From: Steroidobacteraceae bacterium
GTDB lineage: Bacteria > Pseudomonadota > Gammaproteobacteria > Steroidobacterales > Steroidobacteraceae
DNA length: 52,834 nucleotides
NCBI GenBank assembly: GCA_027531255.1
Contig: JAPZRU010000024.1
Span: forward strand, 1-52,834
Direction of reading: 5' to 3'
Below, in pieces: positions 15,144 through 24,130 of this stretch. Under the pieces are notes generated by a model. It did no database searches and was not told where the DNA came from. It saw only the letters and a list, made by a program, of their open reading frames with translations. Positions within the stretch are counted from its first letter, which is position 1. Every line of letters starts with the position of its first letter. A program made the position numbers and the translations under genes.

Positions 15144-16394
15144 ATGCCTCCGCTTCCCGCACCCGAATCGCCCACGAAACTTCGCTTCGAGCCGACGCGG
15201 GCCGCCGGTCTCGCCCGGTGGGACCACTTCGCGAGCCGCGGTCTCCGCAGTTACGCCGGGCGGCGCAACCACGACGTGGGACCCGGGGAGCGCACGGAGG
15301 TTTCCGAACTCTCGCCCTACGTGCGCCACCGGCTCGTGCTCGAGGCGGAGCTGGTCCGCGGCGCGCTCGACCGGCACCCCTTCCAGGCCGTCGAGAAGTT
15401 CGTGCAGGAGGTGTACTGGCGCACCTACTGGAAGGGCTGGCTGGAACTGAGGCCGGCGGTGTGGCGGGACTACCGCCAGGCGCTCGCGGCGCGGCTCGAC
15501 GAGGCGGAACGCGAGCCGCTGGCCACGCGGCTGCAGGAGGCCTGCGCGGGGCGCACGGGCATCGACGGCTTCGACGACTGGGTGCGCGAGTTGCTCGCCA
15601 CCGGCTACCTGCACAACCACGCGCGCATGTGGTTCGCGTCGATCTGGACCCACACGCTCGGCCTGCCGTGGGAACTCGGCGCGGACTTCTTCCTGCGGCA
15701 CCTGATCGACGGCGATCCGGCGTCGAACACCCTGTCGTGGCGCTGGGTGGTGGGGCTGCAGACGCCGGGCAAGGTGTACCTCGCGCGCGCGGACAACGTC
15801 GCGAAGTACACCGGCGGCCGTTACGCGCCGCGGGGTCTCGCCACCGACGCCGCGGTGCCGCCCGCGCCCCCGCCGCCGCCGGCGAGCGAGCCGTCGCCGC
15901 TGGCAACGCCGCCGGCGGCGCCGGCCGCGCTGCTGCTGACCGAAGAGGATCTCCATCCCGAGAGCCTGCCGCTCGACGCCGTCGAGGTCGTCGGGGTCGC
16001 GGCCGGCCATGCGGCGACGGAGCGCTCGCCCCTCGGCGCCGCGCCGTCCGTCCTCGCGTTCACCCGCGACGCCCAGGCCGACGCACTGGCGCGCACGCAG
16101 GCGCTCGTCGGGCGCTTCGGTGCGGTCCCGCGAGTGCTGCCCGCGCTCGACGTCGAGCCCGTGCTCGCGTGGTGTCGCGAGCTCGGCGTCTCGACCGTCG
16201 TGGTGCCATACGCGCCCGTCGGGCCGGCGCGCGACCGGATCGAGTCGCTGCGCCCGCCGCTCGCCGCCGCCGGCGTCGCGCTGTACCAGATCCGCCGCCA
16301 GTGGGATGCGTCGGCGTGGCCGCACGCGCGGCGCGGCTTCTTCCCGTTCGCCGAGCGCATTCCGGCGCTGCTGCGAGAGAACGGGCTCGGCTAG
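15144..16394 (+). CDS. Photolyase-like FAD-binding protein with reversed domain order
   Basis: Protein of 416 residues. Residues about 5-235 match the C-terminal, FAD-binding helical domain of DNA photolyases/cryptochromes. Visible motifs are L-S-P-Y-V-R-H-R-L, K-F-V-Q-E-V-Y-W-R-T-Y-W-K-G-W, G-Y-L-H-N-H-A-R-M-W-F-A-S-I-W and D-G-D-P-A-S-N-T-L-S-W-R-W. After a Pro/Ala-rich linker (about 236-265) comes an alpha/beta region (about 290-416). Its V-V-V-P-Y-A-P-V-G-P-A-R-D-R and W-P-H-A-R-R-G-F-F-P-F stretches resemble part of a photolyase antenna domain. The normal order is antenna first, FAD domain second, so this looks permuted. The ATG at 15144 precedes the conserved start. It converges on a standard photolyase gene. 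DNA repair or light sensing are both possible. Confidence 0.75.
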   Translation: MPPLPAPESPTKLRFEPTRAAGLARWDHFASRGLRSYAGRRNHDVGPGERTEVSELSPYVRHRLVLEAELVRGALDRHPFQAVEKFVQEVYWRTYWKGWLELRPAVWRDYRQALAARLDEAEREPLATRLQEACAGRTGIDGFDDWVRELLATGYLHNHARMWFASIWTHTLGLPWELGADFFLRHLIDGDPASNTLSWRWVVGLQTPGKVYLARADNVAKYTGGRYAPRGLATDAAVPPAPPPPPASEPSPLATPPAAPAALLLTEEDLHPESLPLDAVEVVGVAAGHAATERSPLGAAPSVLAFTRDAQADALARTQALVGRFGAVPRVLPALDVEPVLAWCRELGVSTVVVPYAPVGPARDRIESLRPPLAAAGVALYQIRRQWDASAWPHARRGFFPFAERIPALLRENGLG

Positions 16395-16410
16395 CCCGGC
16401 CGCACTCCGG

Positions 16411-16429
16411 CCGCGCGCAGCGTGCGCGG
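16411..16429. terminator. Weak hairpin between convergent photolyase genes
   Basis: CCGCGC at 16411-16416 pairs with GCGCGG at 16424-16429 around a 7-base loop, in the 79-bp gap between two convergent stops. No T-run on either strand. Position favours a terminator; sequence evidence alone is poor. Confidence 0.25.
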
Positions 16430-16473
16430 CGGGCACCGCGCGCCCGTCGGCCGCGATCGGTGCGCGCGCGCGT

Positions 16474-18048
16474 TCAGAACGGCAGGGACTGCTGTCCGCT
16501 GGCCTCGCCGTCATCCCTCGTGTCTCGCCGCGAGCGGGGTGCGGCGGGAGTCGGATCCCGGTCGACGCGGGGGCGCCTGGGAGTGCGCCGCCGCCGCGAA
16601 CCGTGCTTCGCCTGCACCGCGTCGGCCTCCGCGCGCGCATCGTCGCGACGGCGCAGCGCCTGCAGCGCGTCGAGCGCGGCGCGGGCCGCGACGGCGTGAT
16701 CGACGATCGGCGCGGGATAGTCCGGGCACTGCGCCCGCCTCTCCGCCTCGGACCAGCGCGGCACGTCGTGTACCGCGGCGCCGGCGACGCCCGCGAGCTC
16801 GGGCACCCAGCGCCGCACGAACTCGCCGGACGGGTCCTGCTCCCGGCCCTGCTTCACGGGCGAGTACACGCGCAGCGTGTTGATGCCGGTCTCGCCGGCC
16901 TGCATCTGGCACTGGGGCCAGTGGATGCCGGGCTCGTAGTCCACGAACTGCCGCGCGAGGTGCAGCCCCGCCTCCTGCCACGGCAGCCACAGGTCGTAGG
17001 TCGCGAAGCTCGTCAGCATCGCGCGCATCCGGAAATTGATCCAGCCGTGCGCCGCGAGGTAGCGCATCGCCGCGTCCACGAACGGATAGCCGGTGCGGCC
17101 GGCGGCCCACGCCGCGAGCTTCGTGGCGTCGCCGGGGCGCGGGCGCAGGCCCTCGTACGCTCGCGCGAACGGACGCGTCTCGACCTCCGGTTCCGCATCG
17201 AGCTTCTGGATGAAGTGGCAGTGCCAGTGCAGTCGCGAGGCGAACGAGGCCAGCGAGCGGGACCAGCCGCGCGCGGTCGGGTCGTCTTCGACCGCCGCCG
17301 CCCGACGGCGCGCGGCCTGCACGACCTCGCGCAGGGAGAGCGTGCCGTACGCGAGGTCCTGCGACAGCCGCGAGCACGCGCGTTCCGCGGTGACCGGCGA
17401 GGACATCTCGCGCGTGTAGCGCTGACCGCGCGCGTGCAGGAAGGAGTCGAGCCGCGCGATCGCGGCGCGGCGGCCCGGTTCGAGCGGGAAGCGCAGGCCG
17501 TCGGGCGCGAGGCCGAGTTCGTCGGCCGCCGGCAGCTGCCCGTCGAACGTGGCCGGCGCGCTTGCGAGCCCGCCGGGTGCGGGCAGCGGGCGACGCATCA
17601 TCAGCCGGTGCCAGTCGGCGGACCAGCGGTCGCGGTCGAGTCGCGCGCCGCGCCACACGCCGAACTGCATCCGCTGGCGCCACTCGACGCCCTGCGCGCG
17701 GCACCACGCGGCCACGCGCCGGTCGCGTGCGTAGGTCCACGCGTTGCCGGTCTCTTCGTGCGACCACAGTCGGAACGCCCCGTGCCGCACGCGGCAGTGC
17801 ATGAGCACGTCGACGACGTCGCCGACCGCGATCTGCAGAGGCGCACCGCGGATGCCGAGCGCGCGCGCCAGGTCTTCGATCGCACCGCGCTGGAAGCGCC
17901 ACTGGCGCGCCGAGACGTCGGGCAGCCGCCAGTACTCCGGCTCGACCACGACGAGCGGCAGCACGGGTCCGCACGCGGCCGCCTCGTGCAGCGGCGCGTG
18001 GTCGTGCACGCGTAGATCGCGCTTGAACCAGACGACCTGGAGCGTCAT
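16474..18048 (-). CDS. Deoxyribodipyrimidine photolyase/cryptochrome family protein
   Basis: Flavoprotein of 524 residues with the ordinary photolyase order. The N-terminal antenna domain starts L-Q-V-V-W-F-K-R-D-L-R-V-H-D-H-A-P-L. The FAD-binding domain contains R-L-H-W-H-C-H-F-I-Q-K-L, G-Y-P-F-V-D-A-A-M-R-Y-L, W-I-N-F-R-M-R-A-M and E-T-G-I-N-T-L-R-V-Y-S-P-V-K-Q-G. The last 60 residues are highly basic and rich in Arg, Asp and Pro, an extension that may bind DNA or be disordered. ATG at 18048 places the conserved first strand directly at the N-terminus; the frame continues upstream without similarity. Together with the preceding gene it suggests strong light exposure of the organism. Whether it repairs CPDs, 6-4 photoproducts or acts as a photoreceptor cannot be decided here. 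Confidence 0.9.
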   Translation of the reverse strand: MTLQVVWFKRDLRVHDHAPLHEAAACGPVLPLVVVEPEYWRLPDVSARQWRFQRGAIEDLARALGIRGAPLQIAVGDVVDVLMHCRVRHGAFRLWSHEETGNAWTYARDRRVAAWCRAQGVEWRQRMQFGVWRGARLDRDRWSADWHRLMMRRPLPAPGGLASAPATFDGQLPAADELGLAPDGLRFPLEPGRRAAIARLDSFLHARGQRYTREMSSPVTAERACSRLSQDLAYGTLSLREVVQAARRRAAAVEDDPTARGWSRSLASFASRLHWHCHFIQKLDAEPEVETRPFARAYEGLRPRPGDATKLAAWAAGRTGYPFVDAAMRYLAAHGWINFRMRAMLTSFATYDLWLPWQEAGLHLARQFVDYEPGIHWPQCQMQAGETGINTLRVYSPVKQGREQDPSGEFVRRWVPELAGVAGAAVHDVPRWSEAERRAQCPDYPAPIVDHAVAARAALDALQALRRRDDARAEADAVQAKHGSRRRRTPRRPRVDRDPTPAAPRSRRDTRDDGEASGQQSLPF

Positions 18049-18367
18049 CGCGGGTGACCGGGCGCAGTGGAGGCTCGGGAGTGAAAGGCGGCTTGGACCC
18101 CGAAGCCCTTCGTGCCGCCGCGGCCGCGGGATTCGCCGCGGCACCGACGGCCGTCCCGTCTACGCGGAGGTGGTCGACGTGCCGCCGCGGGCCGCGTGAC
18201 CGGCCCGCGGCGGCGGATGACTGCTGCAGCGCAGCAGCCGGTGCGAGCCGCGCTGCGCCCGCGGCTGGCGGCCCACGCGCCGCTGCTACGGCCCCCGCAA
18301 CCTGACGCGCGCCCGCTGGGCGCTGTGCTACGGTCGGGATCGGCTCAGCTGTTCCCTTGGCCGCGTC
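18049..18367. other. Intergenic region upstream of the propionyl-CoA synthase gene
   Basis: A 319-bp stretch between the divergent photolyase and pcs genes. It contains the large hairpin annotated separately. A short open stretch ending at the TGA at 18197-18199 reads G-R-P-V-Y-A-E-V-V-D-V-P-P-R-A-A and looks protein-like, but no in-frame ATG, GTG or TTG follows the photolyase start, so I do not call it a gene. No convincing promoter hexamers were found for either flanking gene. Confidence 0.5.
18182..18213. terminator. Large perfect inverted repeat upstream of pcs
   Basis: Two perfectly complementary 12-base arms (18182-18193 and 18202-18213) surround an 8-base loop that contains a TGA. There is no T-run. 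It could be a terminator for transcription entering from the left, or a cruciform/regulatory structure between the divergent genes. Confidence 0.35.
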
Positions 18368-21300
18368 ATGAGCACGACTTCGCCCGAGGTCGCGCGCGGG
18401 GAGCTCGTCTCCGCGCCCGCCGTTCGTCCGCCACCGGCGCGGGTCAACCCGCTGCGCACGCGCGCCGACTGGGAGGCCGCGCGCGAGGCATGCCTGCGGG
18501 ATCCGGGCGCGTACCACGGCGCGATCGCGAAGCGCGAGATCCACTGGTTCGATCCCGCACTCGGCGCCGCCGGCGCGTGGATCGCGTGGGACGACGCTGC
18601 GCAGGCCTGGCAGGGCTGGGACGCTCGCACCGGCGCGGCGCTGCGGGCCCCGTACGCCGCCGCGCACGCCCCGTGGACCCAGGCCTTCGACGCCGCCGAG
18701 GCGCCGTTCTACCGGTGGTTCGCCGGCGGCCTCACCAACGCCTGCTTCAACGAGGTCGACCGTCACGTGCTCGCCGGCCACGGCGCGGAAGCCGCGCTTT
18801 GGTTCGAGGGCGACCGCTGGGACCAGTCGCTCGACGGCGGCCGCGGCGGGCCAGTCGTCTCGTACGCCGTCTCCCGCAAGCGCCTGCTGCTCGAAGTCGC
18901 GAAGTGCGCGATGGCGCTGCGCGGCCTCGGCCTGCGGCCCGGCGATCGCGTCGCGATCAACATGCCGAACGTGCCGGAGCAGCTCTACTGGACCGAGGCC
19001 TGCAAGCGGCTCGGTCTCGTCTACACGCCGGTGTTCGGCGGCTTCAGCGACAAGACGCTCTCCGACCGCATCCACGACGCCGGTGCGCGGCTCGTGATCA
19101 CCGCCGACGGCGGCTACCGCAACGCGCAGGTGGTGCCCTTCAAGGAGGCGTACACCGACCCGGCGCTCGACAACTACGTGCCAGCAGGCGTCGCGATCGC
19201 GCAGGTGGAGCGGGCCCTGGCGGGGCTCGCCGGCGCGAACGACGTGGCGCTCGCCGACGAGGTTCGCGCGGCGATACTCGATGGCGCGCGCGCCGCCGTA
19301 CGCGGCGAGATCACGCTCGAGCGTTCCGACCTGATGCGCGGCATCGGCCGCGCGCTCGAGGCGACTGCCGGCCTGCCGCCCGCCGTCGCCAGCCGCATCC
19401 GCACCGCGATCGCGTCCGCGCTGGTCGCGACGCCGCCGCGCGTCGACGCGGTGATCGTCGTGCGTCACACCGCGCAGCACGACCTGCTGTGGCGGCCGGA
19501 GCGCGACCGCTGGGCGCACGACCTGACCGACGCCGCGCTGGAAGTCCTGCTCGACGCCGCGCGCAAGCTGGGCTGCGACCTCGACGCCGCGGCCGCGCGT
19601 GCGGGTCGCGACGCCGACGCCGACGCGACGCTGCTCGCGCTCGACGATCGCGAACTGGTGGCCGCGCTCTGGAGCACCGTGCCGGCGGTGCCGGTCGATG
19701 CCGAGTACCCGCTGTTCTTCATCTACACCAGCGGCTCCACCGGCAAGCCGAAGGGCGTGGTGCACGTGCACGGCGGCTACGTCGCCGGCGTCGCGCACAC
19801 CATGAAGGTGGCGTTCGACGCGCAGCCCGGCGACACCGTCTACGTGGTCGCCGATCCCGGCTGGATCACGGGCCAGAGCTACATGATCTGCGCGTCGCTG
19901 ACGGCGCGCGTGACCACCGTGCTGACCGAGGGCGCGCCGGTGTTCCCGAGCGCCGGGCGCTTCGCGAGCATCATCGAGCGCTACGGCGCGCAGATCTTCA
20001 AGGCCGGCGTCACGTTCCTGAAGACCGTGCTGACCGACCCGCAGAACGTCGCCGACGTGCGGACTTACCGTCTCGACTCGCTGCGCGTCGCCACCTTCTG
20101 CGCCGAGCCGACCTCGCCGGCCGTGCAGCAGTTCGGCATGGACGTGGTCACGCCCTGGTACATCAACTCCTACTGGGCGACCGAGCACGGCGGCATCGTC
20201 TGGACGCACCTCTACGGCAACGGCGACTTCCCGCTGCGGGCCGACGCGCACACCTATCCGCTGCCGTGGGTGATCGGCGACGTCTGGATCCCGGACGGCG
20301 AGCCCGACGCGGCCGGCCGCGTGGTCGGGCGCTCGGCGGAGATCGGCGAGAAGGGCGAGATCGTGATCGCCGCGCCGTATCCCTACCTGTGCCGCACCAT
20401 CTGGGGCGATGCGGAGAACTTCCGCGTCGTCGGCGACGAGGCCGAAGGCCGTACGGCGAGCGGCCCTGCCGGCCGCGCCGGCCTGCGGGTGTCGCCGCGC
20501 TGGAAGGGCGACTTCGCGCGCTTCGAGAAGACCTACTGGACGCGCTGGCGCGACCGCTTCGCGTACACGCAGGGCGACTTCGCGGTGAAGTACCCGGACG
20601 GCGGCTTCTCGCTGCACGGCCGCAGCGACGACGTGATCAACGTCTCGGGCCACCGGCTCGGCACCGAGGAGATCGAGGGCGCGATCCTGCGCGACCGCCA
20701 GGTGCACCCGGATTCGCCGGTCGGCAACGTGATCGTGGTCGGCGCGCCGCACGCGCAGAAGGGGCTCACGCCGCTCGCGTTCGTGAAGCCCGCGCCGGGC
20801 CGGCGCCTCACCGCCGAGGACCGCCGACGGCTGATCGAGACCGTGCGCCAGGAGAAGGGCGCGGTCGCCGTGCCCGAGGACTTCATCGAGGTCGCGCAGT
20901 TCCCCGAGACGCGCAGCGGCAAGTACGTGCGCCGGATGGTGCGCGCGCTGGTCGAGGGTGGCGACATCGGCGACGCCTCCACGCTGCGCAACCCGGAGTC
21001 GATCCCGCAGCTGAAGCGCGCGATCGACGACTGGCTCGCGCGGCAGCGCGTCGCGGACGAACAGCGGCTGTTCGAGGATTTCCGCTACTTCCGGATCCAG
21101 TATCACGCCCTGCCCGGCGCGGCCGCCGCGCTCGAGCGGGGTGCCGTCACCACGGCGCTGCGGATCGCGGTCGTGACGGTGACCAACCCGCCGGTGAACG
21201 CGCTGAACGAGCGCGCGCTCGACGAGCTCAACATCGTCGTCGACCACGTCGCCCGGCGCGACGACGTGCGCGCGGTGATCTTCACGGGCCAGGGCACCGC

Positions 21301-24022
21301 GTCGTTCGTCGCGGGGGCCGACATCCGCCAGCTGCTCGAGGACGTGCACACGCTCGACGAGGCGCTGCCGCTGCCGAATAACGCGCACCTCGCGTTCCGC
21401 AAGATCGAGCGGATGGACAAGCCGGCGATCGCCGCGATCAACGGCGTCGCGCTGGGCGGCGGCATGGAGTTCGCGATGGCCTGCCACGTGCGGCTCGCCG
21501 AGCCGCTCGCGAGCTTCGGCCAGCCCGAGGTGCGGCTGAACCTGCTGCCCGGCTACGGTGGCACGCAGCGACTGCCCCGCCTGCTCGAACTGGCGGGCCA
21601 CGGCACGCCGCTGGTGCGTGCGCTCGAGATCGTGCTGGGCGGCCGCACGCTCACGGCCGACGAGGCGCTCGAGGACGGTCTCGTCGACGCGATCGTCGGG
21701 CGGTCGCACCCGGTCGTCGAGCACGAGGCCGGCGAAGACGTGCTGATGCTCGCGGTGCGCCTGGCTGCCGAGTACCTGCGCGAGCCGACCGGCCAGGGTC
21801 TCGTCGCCCGCGGCTTCCGTACGCGGCGTGGCGCCGAGGCTCGCTGGCGCGAACCGGGTGTCGCGCCGATCGGCGCGGCGCTGGACGACGCGGAAGTGAA
21901 GCGGCTGCTCGAGCAGGCTCGCACCGCGGGTCGCGAGACCGTTGCGAAGCGCATCGTCGAGGCGGTGCTGGCCGGGTGGACGCGCGGCATCGATGCGGGC
22001 CTCGAGCGCGAGGCGCGGCTCTTCGCCGAGGCGGTCGTGGACCCGCAGGGCGGCAAGGCCGGCATCCGCGCGTTCCTCGACAAGCGCGCCGCGCCGCTGC
22101 CGACGCGCCGCGCGATCGCCCCGCCGCCCGAGCGCGCGCCGCAGCTGGTCGCGAACGGCGAGCTGCTGCCGGTCGGCGCGCCGTTCTTCCCCGGCCTCAC
22201 GCGGCTTCCCGTCTGGCAGTACGGCCACGCGGTGGTGCGGGACCCGGTGACCGGTGCGCTCGCGCACGGCCTGCCGAAGGACGCCGAGAAGGAGGTCCTC
22301 GTGCCGGTGCCGCGTCCCGGACCGAACGAGGCGCTCGTCTACGTGCTCGCGAGCGAGGTCAACTTCAACGACATCTGGGCGATCACCGGCATCCCCGTCT
22401 CGCCGTTCGAGAACCACGATCTCGACTGGCAGGTCACGGGCTCCGGCGGCGTCGGTCTGGTCGCCGCGCTCGGGCCCGAGGTGAAGCGCGAGGGGCGCCT
22501 GAAGGTCGGCGATCTCGTGGCGATCTACAGTGGCCAGAGCGAGCTGCTCTCGCCGCTCGCGGCGCGGGACCCGATGTATGCGGGCTTTGCGATCCAGGGC
22601 TACGAGACCGACACCGGCAGCCACCAGCAGTTCCTGCTGGTGCAGGGCCCGCAGCTGCACCCGGTGCCGCCGGATCTCACGCTCGAGCAGGCGGGCTCGT
22701 ACGTCCTGAACCTCGGCACGATCACCCGCGCGCTGTTCACCACGCTGCAGGTCCAGGGCGGGCGGACGATCTTCGTCGAGGGCGCCGCGACCGGCACCGG
22801 CATGGAGGCGCTGAAGGCGGCCGCGAAGAGCGGGCTCGCCGCGGTCGGGCTCGTGTCGAGCGCCGAGCGCGCGCAGTGGATCCGCAGCCTCGGGGCGGTC
22901 GGCGCGATCGACCGCAAGGACCCCCGCTGGGCGCAGGCCTACACGACGGTGCCCGACGGTCGCGAAGCGATCGCCGCGTGGGAACGCGCGGGCGAGCCGA
23001 TCCTCCAGGCGATGCGCGAGCAGACCGGCGGGCGGCTCGCGGACTACGCGGTGTCGCACGCCGGCGAGACCGCGTTCCCGCGCTCGTTCCAGCTGCTGGC
23101 CGAGGGCGGCACGCTCACCTTCTACGGCGCCACCGGCGGCTACTGGTTCTCGTTCGTCGGCAAGCCCGGGCGCGCGACGCCGGCCGGGATGCTGCAGCGG
23201 GCGCGCCTGCGCGGCGGCGAGGCGGTGCTGCTCTACTATGGCGTGGGTGCCGAGTCGCTCGATGCCGGCGGGCTGGTCGACGGGGTCGGCCTCGAAGCGA
23301 TCGAGGCGGTCCGCACGCTGGGTGCGCGCCTCGTCGTCGCGACGGCCACCGACGCGCAGCGCGAGTTCGTGCAGTCGCTCGGCTTCGGCGACGCGGTCAA
23401 GGGCGTCGTCTCGCTCGAGGAGATCCGCCGGCGCGAGGGCGCGGACTTCGAGTGGCCGGAGTACCTGCCGCGCTTTCCGGATTCGAAGCGCGAGACCGCG
23501 AAGTTCAAGGAGGCCGTGCGGCTGTACCAGGAGCGCACGATGAAGCCGTTCGGCAACGCGGTCGGGCGCTGGCTGCGCTCCGCCGACAACCCGCGCGGCT
23601 ACCCCGACCTGATCGTCGAGCGCGCCGGCCACGATGCGCTCGGCGCGTCCACCTCGCTCGTGAAGCCGTTCACCGGGCGCGTCGTCTACTGCGAGGAGAT
23701 GGCGGGGCGGCGCTACACCTTCTACGCGCCGCAGGTCTGGATGCGGCAGCGCCGGATCCTGATGCCGAGCGCGACGATCGCCGGCACGCACCTCTGCAAC
23801 GCGTACGAGGTGACGAAGATGAACGACATGATCGCGGCCGGCGCGCTCGAGGTGACGCCGCCCACCGTGGTCGCGTGGTCCTGCCTTCCGCAGGCCCACC
23901 AGAGCATGTGGGACAACACCCACGCGGGCGCGAACTACGTCGTGAACCACGCGCTGCCGCGCACCGGCATCAAGACGCGCGACGAGCTGTTCCAGGAGTG
24001 GGCGGCCAAGACGCGACCTTGA
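18368..24022 (+). CDS. pcs: Propionyl-CoA synthase (trifunctional: 3-hydroxypropionyl-CoA synthetase, dehydratase, acryloyl-CoA reductase)
   Basis: Giant fusion enzyme of 1884 residues that converts 3-hydroxypropionate, ATP, CoA and NADPH to propionyl-CoA. Residues about 1-900 are an acyl-CoA synthetase: P-loop Y-T-S-G-S-T-G-K-P-K-G at 453-463, Y-W-A-T-E-H-G-G, and the adenylation lysine K852 in R-S-G-K-Y-V-R-R. Residues about 920-1200 are a crotonase (enoyl-CoA hydratase) domain with oxyanion motif A-G-A-D-I-R at 982-987. Both catalytic glutamates are in place, in L-G-G-G-M-E-F and Q-P-E-V-R-L. Residues about 1270-1884 are a zinc-free MDR acryloyl-CoA reductase with nucleotide loop G-A-A-T-G-T-G-M-E and a crotonyl-CoA-carboxylase/reductase-like end (M-R-Q-R-R-I-L-M). 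The three-domain order and size match the propionyl-CoA synthase of the 3-hydroxypropionate cycle (about 1820 residues in Chloroflexus). It is followed after 108 bp by malonyl-CoA reductase, the preceding step. Confidence 0.95.
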   Translation: MSTTSPEVARGELVSAPAVRPPPARVNPLRTRADWEAAREACLRDPGAYHGAIAKREIHWFDPALGAAGAWIAWDDAAQAWQGWDARTGAALRAPYAAAHAPWTQAFDAAEAPFYRWFAGGLTNACFNEVDRHVLAGHGAEAALWFEGDRWDQSLDGGRGGPVVSYAVSRKRLLLEVAKCAMALRGLGLRPGDRVAINMPNVPEQLYWTEACKRLGLVYTPVFGGFSDKTLSDRIHDAGARLVITADGGYRNAQVVPFKEAYTDPALDNYVPAGVAIAQVERALAGLAGANDVALADEVRAAILDGARAAVRGEITLERSDLMRGIGRALEATAGLPPAVASRIRTAIASALVATPPRVDAVIVVRHTAQHDLLWRPERDRWAHDLTDAALEVLLDAARKLGCDLDAAAARAGRDADADATLLALDDRELVAALWSTVPAVPVDAEYPLFFIYTSGSTGKPKGVVHVHGGYVAGVAHTMKVAFDAQPGDTVYVVADPGWITGQSYMICASLTARVTTVLTEGAPVFPSAGRFASIIERYGAQIFKAGVTFLKTVLTDPQNVADVRTYRLDSLRVATFCAEPTSPAVQQFGMDVVTPWYINSYWATEHGGIVWTHLYGNGDFPLRADAHTYPLPWVIGDVWIPDGEPDAAGRVVGRSAEIGEKGEIVIAAPYPYLCRTIWGDAENFRVVGDEAEGRTASGPAGRAGLRVSPRWKGDFARFEKTYWTRWRDRFAYTQGDFAVKYPDGGFSLHGRSDDVINVSGHRLGTEEIEGAILRDRQVHPDSPVGNVIVVGAPHAQKGLTPLAFVKPAPGRRLTAEDRRRLIETVRQEKGAVAVPEDFIEVAQFPETRSGKYVRRMVRALVEGGDIGDASTLRNPESIPQLKRAIDDWLARQRVADEQRLFEDFRYFRIQYHALPGAAAALERGAVTTALRIAVVTVTNPPVNALNERALDELNIVVDHVARRDDVRAVIFTGQGTASFVAGADIRQLLEDVHTLDEALPLPNNAHLAFRKIERMDKPAIAAINGVALGGGMEFAMACHVRLAEPLASFGQPEVRLNLLPGYGGTQRLPRLLELAGHGTPLVRALEIVLGGRTLTADEALEDGLVDAIVGRSHPVVEHEAGEDVLMLAVRLAAEYLREPTGQGLVARGFRTRRGAEARWREPGVAPIGAALDDAEVKRLLEQARTAGRETVAKRIVEAVLAGWTRGIDAGLEREARLFAEAVVDPQGGKAGIRAFLDKRAAPLPTRRAIAPPPERAPQLVANGELLPVGAPFFPGLTRLPVWQYGHAVVRDPVTGALAHGLPKDAEKEVLVPVPRPGPNEALVYVLASEVNFNDIWAITGIPVSPFENHDLDWQVTGSGGVGLVAALGPEVKREGRLKVGDLVAIYSGQSELLSPLAARDPMYAGFAIQGYETDTGSHQQFLLVQGPQLHPVPPDLTLEQAGSYVLNLGTITRALFTTLQVQGGRTIFVEGAATGTGMEALKAAAKSGLAAVGLVSSAERAQWIRSLGAVGAIDRKDPRWAQAYTTVPDGREAIAAWERAGEPILQAMREQTGGRLADYAVSHAGETAFPRSFQLLAEGGTLTFYGATGGYWFSFVGKPGRATPAGMLQRARLRGGEAVLLYYGVGAESLDAGGLVDGVGLEAIEAVRTLGARLVVATATDAQREFVQSLGFGDAVKGVVSLEEIRRREGADFEWPEYLPRFPDSKRETAKFKEAVRLYQERTMKPFGNAVGRWLRSADNPRGYPDLIVERAGHDALGASTSLVKPFTGRVVYCEEMAGRRYTFYAPQVWMRQRRILMPSATIAGTHLCNAYEVTKMNDMIAAGALEVTPPTVVAWSCLPQAHQSMWDNTHAGANYVVNHALPRTGIKTRDELFQEWAAKTRP

Positions 24023-24130
24023 TCCCGTTCCCCGGGGCGCCGGGCGCGCGGGCCACGCGCGGCGGCGTCCCGTGCGCCGGGCCCGAGCCGCAGGGATGCG
24101 AACCACACGACCAGCGAGGGAGACGAGACG

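Noticed and set aside
18081-18199. Small gene between photolyase and pcs
   Set aside because: The end looks protein-like (V-Y-A-E-V-V-D-V-P-P-R) but no in-frame start codon follows the photolyase start, and the other frames show no features.
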